In this document: positions 4,670 through 7,407 of the stretch, piece by piece
How the letters are laid out: every line of letters starts with the position of its first letter
Position numbering within the stretch: the first letter of the stretch is position 1
NCBI GenBank assembly: GCA_023261685.1
Contig: JAHFOM010000041.1
Span: 1-7,407, forward strand
Length of the DNA stretch: 7,407 nt
Direction of reading: 5' to 3'
Origin: Candidatus Moraniibacteriota bacterium
GTDB taxonomy: Bacteria; Patescibacteriota; Minisyncoccia; Moranbacterales; UBA1568
Notes under the pieces: model-generated
The model's database searches: none
What the model was told of the DNA's origin: nothing
Seen by the model: only the letters and a program-made list of their open reading frames with translations
Translations under genes and position numbers: made by a program

Positions 4670-5371
4670 ATGGATATGGAGCGAGTGGGGATAAACAATA
4701 ATAGTCATAGTATGTTTTTTCCGAAAAAAAACTATCAGCCCGGACTTTCTCCCAAAAGGATAGAGGCGTTTAGCGACGGCGTTTTCACGGTGGCTATTAC
4801 GCTGCTTGTTTTGGGTATCGCTCTGCCCGTGCTTACGCCCGTGGAGGTAAGTGAAGGAAAATTACTCCCGGCTCTGATAGCATTGTGGCCGAAGTTTTTG
4901 GTGTATGCGGTCAGCTATTTCATTATCGGAATTTTTTGGTCCGCTCACCATATTATGTTTCACTATATCCATCGTTCTGATCGCGTGCTTTTGTGGCTCA
5001 ATCTGGTTTTCCTCCTGATGATTTCATTTCTCCCGTTTCCGGTGGCTCTGATCGGGCAGTACCGTCAGGATATGACGGCAATTATTCTTTATGGGAGTAC
5101 GCTCTTTCTTGCCGGACTGTTTTTTGCTCTCATCTGGCTGTACGCAACTCGTGGACATCGTCTGGTCGCGAAGGATCTTGATCCAAGGATCATCACGTTG
5201 GGGATGAAAATGATCCTCCTTGCCCCGATTGCTTATGGGATAGCCCTGCTCCTTGCTCTCGTTAATCCGCTGTATAGCTTGGTGCTGTACGTACTTGTGC
5301 CGATTTTCTATCTGTTGCCGAGCCCCGTTGACGAACTGGTTCACGCCGCTTCTTTGAAAGAGAATAGATAG
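4670..5371 (+). CDS. TMEM175-family (DUF1211) potassium-channel-like membrane protein
   Basis: A 233-residue protein with the TMEM175 signature RIEAFSDGVFTVAITLLVLGI at about residues 30-50 (FSDG at 34-37), in the pore-lining first helix. Further segments lie at about 70-97 (LVYAVSYFIIGIFWSAHHIMF, with the family's W...H), 107-129 (LLWLNLVFLLMISFLPFPVALIG), 136-159, 176-198 and 200-216. Single-domain bacterial members have six segments and assemble as tetrameric K+ channels; this length fits. ATG 4670 is chosen, preceded by GTGGA. GTG 4640 lies in a duplicated sequence and ATG 4712 (MFFPKK) would also keep the whole domain. It follows the MerT-like gene after 74 bp containing only a weak hairpin (AATTT/AAATT near 4604-4620), so partial read-through from the msrAB operon is possible. 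Channel activity is inferred from family membership. Confidence 0.9.
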   Translation: MDMERVGINNNSHSMFFPKKNYQPGLSPKRIEAFSDGVFTVAITLLVLGIALPVLTPVEVSEGKLLPALIALWPKFLVYAVSYFIIGIFWSAHHIMFHYIHRSDRVLLWLNLVFLLMISFLPFPVALIGQYRQDMTAIILYGSTLFLAGLFFALIWLYATRGHRLVAKDLDPRIITLGMKMILLAPIAYGIALLLALVNPLYSLVLYVLVPIFYLLPSPVDELVHAASLKENR

Positions 5372-5507
5372 AGATATCTGCGGTTGGATCAGACGACACA
5401 TCATTCGCCATATTTGTTCGCATTGAGTCAGGCTGATGGAACCGCATTTTTGGAGAGCAATGAAGGGCCCTGTTGTTGGCGCGTTTTGCGAAAAAAAACA
5501 ACATAAC

Positions 5508-5543
5508 AGAAAGACAGCTACCGGTGGCGTGTCTTTCTTTTTT
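5508..5543 (+). terminator. terminator shared by two converging genes
   Basis: AGAAAGACA (5508-5516) pairs with TGTCTTTCT (5530-5538) and is followed by TTTTT. It ends the TMEM175-like transcript. The stop codon of the minus-strand VTT gene (5518-5520) lies in its loop. On the minus strand the stem is followed nine bases later by a long T run, so some bidirectional action is likely. The 5372-5507 stretch before it has no gene I can support. Confidence 0.85.
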
Positions 5544-6201
5544 CCAGCGAAAGAAACACCACGGAAGCTGTTCCGAAGAGAAAGGCAAAAATAAGTATTA
5601 AGGAAGCAATTGAAGCAAGGCTTTGGTCGAGGATATTTTGTGCGATAAGGAGAATACCGATACCATAGATGCCTTCTGCAATGAGCATCGCTAGTATAAA
5701 ACGACGAAAAGAATAGCGCATGGTTCCAAGAACGTAGCCCGGAATTTCCGAAGGGACAGCCAGACAAAAAAGAAGGATAATCCAGAAATTGGTTTTTTGG
5801 GAAATAAACTGCTCATAATGATTCAGCTTCTCGTGGGTTATGAAAACAGTGATATTTGGACGGGCAAAACGCAGACCGATCCAGTAGGCAAGTACTGACC
5901 CCATCAGCCAGCCAGTCAAAAGGAGGAGGAACGTGAGAGGCGCTCCCCATGCCAGTAATGCGGATGGGACGAGGGGGACGGTGGAAGCGAATGCCAGAAT
6001 GGCGGAAAATGCTGAGAGAAGAAGAAAGACAAGCGCTCCCAGCAAGGGTTGGGAATTCATCAGCTCTTCCGTCCAAAAGATCAGTGTGTAAAAAAAATCT
6101 TTGAAAGGAGCAATATTGAATGCCAAGACAAAAAGTCCTACAACAACAAAGAAGAGGATTATTTTGAGTATTTTGCTTGGAATAAAGGATATTTTTTGCA
6201 T
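5518..6201 (-). CDS. VTT-domain (DedA/TVP38/SNARE-associated type) membrane protein
   Basis: A 227-residue integral membrane protein. Hydrophobic segments lie at about 11-30, 50-72, 80-110, 137-150 and 165-188, with a last one at 194-217. The VTT signature is visible as LVPSALLAWGAPLTFLLLLTGWLMGSVLAYWIGLRFA (77-113), followed by the re-entrant region LAVPSEIPGYVLGTMRYSFRRFILAMLIAEG (147-177), which matches the family pattern of Pro-rich loop, G, then R.SFRRF. Members are linked to membrane homeostasis, lipid scrambling or undecaprenyl-phosphate recycling; which applies here cannot be read from sequence. ATG 6201 is chosen because the N-terminus (MQKISFIPSK) leads straight into the first segment and an extended -10 lies upstream. 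The frame stays open to 6468, but that extra part lacks family features and would contain the promoter. It converges with the TMEM175-like gene and is divergent from the carbonic-anhydrase-like gene. Confidence 0.88.
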   Translation of the reverse strand: MQKISFIPSKILKIILFFVVVGLFVLAFNIAPFKDFFYTLIFWTEELMNSQPLLGALVFLLLSAFSAILAFASTVPLVPSALLAWGAPLTFLLLLTGWLMGSVLAYWIGLRFARPNITVFITHEKLNHYEQFISQKTNFWIILLFCLAVPSEIPGYVLGTMRYSFRRFILAMLIAEGIYGIGILLIAQNILDQSLASIASLILIFAFLFGTASVVFLSLEKRKTRHR

Positions 6202-6214
6202 AGGGTACAAGAAG

Positions 6215-6247
6215 GAGTCTTTCTTAGTATAGCAAAAAGAAGGACTC
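6215..6247 (-). promoter_or_regulatory. VTT gene promoter inside an inverted repeat
   Basis: On the minus strand TGCTATACT (6234-6226) is an extended -10 element about 25 bp before ATG 6201. It lies exactly in the 11-base gap between arms GAGTCTTTCTT (6215-6225) and AAGAAGGACTC (6237-6247), an inverted repeat with one mismatch. Such a layout would suit a repressor operator. No -35 and no SD are evident. Confidence 0.45.
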
Positions 6248-6270
6248 TCCACTATAAAATCGACGTGCCC

Positions 6271-6299
6271 TTGACGAAAAAAACAAAGAGGAGTATTTT
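6271..6299 (+). promoter_or_regulatory. candidate promoter for the carbonic-anhydrase-like gene
   Basis: TTGACG (6271-6276), a 17-bp spacer and TATTTT (6294-6299) predict a start near 6306 and a leader of about 177 bases before ATG 6483. This is much longer than the other leaders in the window. Confidence 0.4.
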
Positions 6300-6327
6300 T
6301 CATACTGTGTTTGAGGAGGTTTGCTTG

Positions 6328-6477
6328 TTGTTGAAAGGTTGCTTTCGACAAAGGGCGTATTTTTTTGAACGTCAAGGCAATTTTCTCATCTGCTTCAATG
6401 ATGAGAAATATGTCGCACTCTTGCAGAAAAGAGTTTCTGTCGGAGTATGTATCAGTTCTTTCCAACAAAGGGGATAG
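6328..6477 (+). CDS. possible small leader ORF (about 49 residues), unproven
   Basis: GAGGAGG at 6313-6319 is the strongest SD in the window. It is followed at 5, 8 and 11 bases by three in-frame TTG codons (6325, 6328, 6331). The frame then runs to TAG at 6475-6477, five bases before ATG 6483. The product would be a basic, aromatic-rich peptide (LLKGCFRQRAYFFERQ near its start, ending in CISSFQQRG) with no recognised family. TTG at 6328 has the best spacing. Alternatively the region is a structured untranslated leader: inverted repeats lie at 6382-6408 and 6424-6439. The frame is also open far upstream to 6049, across the antisense VTT gene, which weakens the coding case. Confidence 0.25.
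   Translation: MLKGCFRQRAYFFERQGNFLICFNDEKYVALLQKRVSVGVCISSFQQRG
6382..6439 (+). other. two hairpins in the leader of the carbonic-anhydrase-like gene
   Basis: TTTCTCATC (6382-6390) and GATGAGAAA (6400-6408) are a perfect 9-bp inverted repeat with a 9-base loop. CAGAAA (6424-6429) and TTTCTG (6434-6439) make a second stem with loop AGAG. Neither is followed by a T-tract, so they are not ordinary terminators. They may structure the leader RNA. Confidence 0.5.
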
Positions 6478-6482
6478 TTAGA

Positions 6483-7094
6483 ATGCCGTTGCTTATTGGT
6501 AGTGAGAATCACGGGGATACGCTGCAAAAAGTGCTTGTCCCGACTTTTTCTATGGGCCATAATCCGATCGGGCTGGTGGGGATGTCAGAGGTAGACAGAC
6601 TCATTGAGAAAGGGATTTTGGTTGAGTGTGATGGAAAAAAGATATATGCATTGAAGGGACGCGCCCTTGGATTCATCTGTGCCGACCCATCATTACAGGA
6701 ACACAAAATACGAATCTTGAATCGCGAAGGGCCTCTCTCGATTTGGTCGCAATCCGCGTGCGGTCTGCGCTTTGATCCGTACGGACCGTTTCAGAAAGGA
6801 GCAGAGAATGAAATACAGGAAATTATAAAATTTCTTGATGGGGCGGGAAGCCACCATTTCAAGCTTCGGGCAGCGGTTTTCGGAGCTCACGCTCCTTGCG
6901 GTATGGTACTCGGGATGAGTTTGGAGGATATCTGCCGAACGGTAGCTTCCGGCGCCCAGTATTTCAAGACAAGAACCGGTCTTGATATAGTTATTCCGAC
7001 TATTTTCATCAATGCCGAGGTGCGTATCTCTCCACATCTCCCTCCGCAACAGATTCTGTTGTGGATGTATATCAACAAAGAGGCCGTTCTCTAA
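6483..7094 (+). CDS. beta-carbonic-anhydrase-like protein next to a SulP transporter
   Basis: A 203-residue soluble protein. Two motifs recall the zinc site of beta carbonic anhydrases: FICADPSL (Cys66, Asp68), comparable to CSDSRV, and VFGAHAPCGMV (His136, Cys139), comparable to GHxxCG, with the canonical His-x-x-Cys-Gly spacing. Between them IRILNREGPLS (77-87) sits where the family has its RNAG segment, and ENEIQEIIKFLDGAG (109-123) resembles the helix before the second motif. The Cys66-to-His136 distance (70) is somewhat longer than usual, and the Arg that normally follows CxDS is missing, so it is divergent or may have changed activity. ATG 6483 is chosen because AAGGGGA lies 8 bases upstream. 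The SulP gene follows 71 bp later beyond a terminator; SulP-carbonic anhydrase neighbourhoods are well known and support the reading. An unrelated nucleotide- or metal-binding protein remains possible. Confidence 0.5.
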   Translation: MPLLIGSENHGDTLQKVLVPTFSMGHNPIGLVGMSEVDRLIEKGILVECDGKKIYALKGRALGFICADPSLQEHKIRILNREGPLSIWSQSACGLRFDPYGPFQKGAENEIQEIIKFLDGAGSHHFKLRAAVFGAHAPCGMVLGMSLEDICRTVASGAQYFKTRTGLDIVIPTIFINAEVRISPHLPPQQILLWMYINKEAVL

Positions 7095-7101
7095 GTGTTT
7101 G

Positions 7102-7141
7102 GAGACAGGTGGCGCAACGCGTCACCTGTCTCTCTTTCTTT
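7102..7141 (+). terminator. strong terminator hairpin between the carbonic-anhydrase-like gene and the SulP gene
   Basis: GAGACAGGTGGCGC (7102-7115) pairs with GCGTCACCTGTCTC (7119-7132) as a 14-bp stem with one G-T pair and a three-base loop, followed by TCTTTCTTTTT. It should end most upstream transcription, so the SulP gene needs its own promoter or read-through. TATCAT at 7140-7145 is a weak -10 candidate. Confidence 0.88.
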
Positions 7142-7165
7142 TTATCATCCGCTGATTCATAACGT

Positions 7166-7407
7166 ATGACCACGCATACATTTGTCGATACGCTGAAAAA
7201 AAATTGGCAATCGGGATTGACTGTCGCCCTGATCTCGGTGCCGCTTTCCATCGCGCTGTCTATCGCCTCCGGTGCCGGACCATTGCCGGGCATCATCACC
7301 GGTATCTGGGCGACGCTCATCGCCAGCCTTTTCGGAGGAAACAACTACAATATCATCGGTGCCGCCGGCGCTTTGACGACACTTCTTTTTGCCGCGACAA
7401 TTTCCGC
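7166..7407 (+). CDS. SulP-family inorganic anion transporter, N-terminal part
   Basis: The window ends after 80 codons, so the gene is cut by the window and not by a stop codon. The visible part starts MTTHTFVDTLKKNWQSG and runs into the first SulP membrane segments: GLTVALISVPLSIALSIASGAGPLPGIITGIWATLIASLFGGNNYNIIGAAGALTTLLFAATIS. The pattern GLTVALxSxPLSIAxAIASG...G...A...A.LFGG...I.GPAGA is typical of the family, with an Ala at the usual Pro of 'GPAGA'. Full members have 14 membrane segments and often a C-terminal STAS domain; neither can be checked here. SulP proteins carry sulfate, bicarbonate or other anions. The carbonic-anhydrase-like neighbour hints at bicarbonate, but the substrate is unproven. 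No clear SD precedes ATG 7166. Confidence 0.92.
   Translation, partial: MTTHTFVDTLKKNWQSGLTVALISVPLSIALSIASGAGPLPGIITGIWATLIASLFGGNNYNIIGAAGALTTLLFAATIS

Noticed and set aside
5024..5767. 247-codon minus-strand open frame
   Set aside because: It runs antisense through the TMEM175-like gene and out of frame through the VTT gene, with atypical Cys/Ser/Arg-rich composition; a shadow frame.
6202..6468. N-terminal extension of the VTT protein to an ATG at 6468
   Set aside because: The extra 89 residues show no family features, and the extension covers the likely promoters of both divergent genes; ATG 6201 gives a normal-length VTT protein.

Overview
The window looks like a chromosomal stretch of a small-genome bacterium, most probably Patescibacteria/CPR or a similar lineage. 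This is inference: there is no ribosomal or other phylogenetic marker. It rests on the gene mix (anchored MsrA-MsrB fusion, VTT/DedA-type membrane protein, TMEM175-type channel, SulP transporter, small orphan membrane proteins), moderate GC, short spacers and many starts without a Shine-Dalgarno (SD) sequence. TGA is used as a stop (for example at 566-568, 2678-2680 and 4205-4207), so the code is standard there and UGA-recoding lineages are unlikely.

Layout. (1) 1-411 is the 3' part of a probable exported protein, ended by a terminator at 470-497. (2) 428-2774 is an accessory block between two 34-bp near-identical direct repeats (428-461 and 2708-2741), each followed a few bases later by a rho-independent terminator. 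Inside lie a PhnB-like VOC protein (minus), an orphan three-segment membrane protein (plus), an ArsR regulator with an AHSA1/SRPBCC partner (minus operon) and a small YdeI/OmdA-domain protein (plus). These families often travel as accessory genes, and no integrase or transposase is present. A hairpin with the GGTACCTGACCCC string sits at 524-555. (3) 2922-4595 is an operon of a membrane-anchored MsrA-MsrB methionine sulfoxide reductase and a MerT-like membrane protein with a Cys-Cys pair. (4) 4670-5371 is a TMEM175/DUF1211 potassium-channel-like protein, ending in a terminator at 5508-5543 that overlaps the end of a convergent VTT/DedA-type membrane protein (5518-6201, minus). (5) After a 281-bp divergent intergenic region with several inverted repeats and a possible small ORF come a divergent beta-carbonic-anhydrase-like protein (6483-7094), a strong terminator hairpin, and the N-terminus of a SulP anion transporter (7166 to the window end).

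Working together. ArsR very probably represses its own operon: a TTGACA-17-TAATAT promoter leads to an almost leaderless start, and a perfect 18-bp palindrome covers the transcription start and the first codons. MsrAB and the MerT-like protein may form an extracytoplasmic repair unit in which the membrane Cys pair supplies electrons (inference). The carbonic-anhydrase-like protein and SulP resemble a bicarbonate uptake/interconversion pair (inference).

No tRNA, rRNA, CRISPR array or complete insertion sequence was seen. The most unusual items are the direct-repeat-bounded cargo block, the start-codon operator of arsR, the MsrAB/MerT-like pair, and the structured leader or small ORF before the carbonic-anhydrase-like gene.
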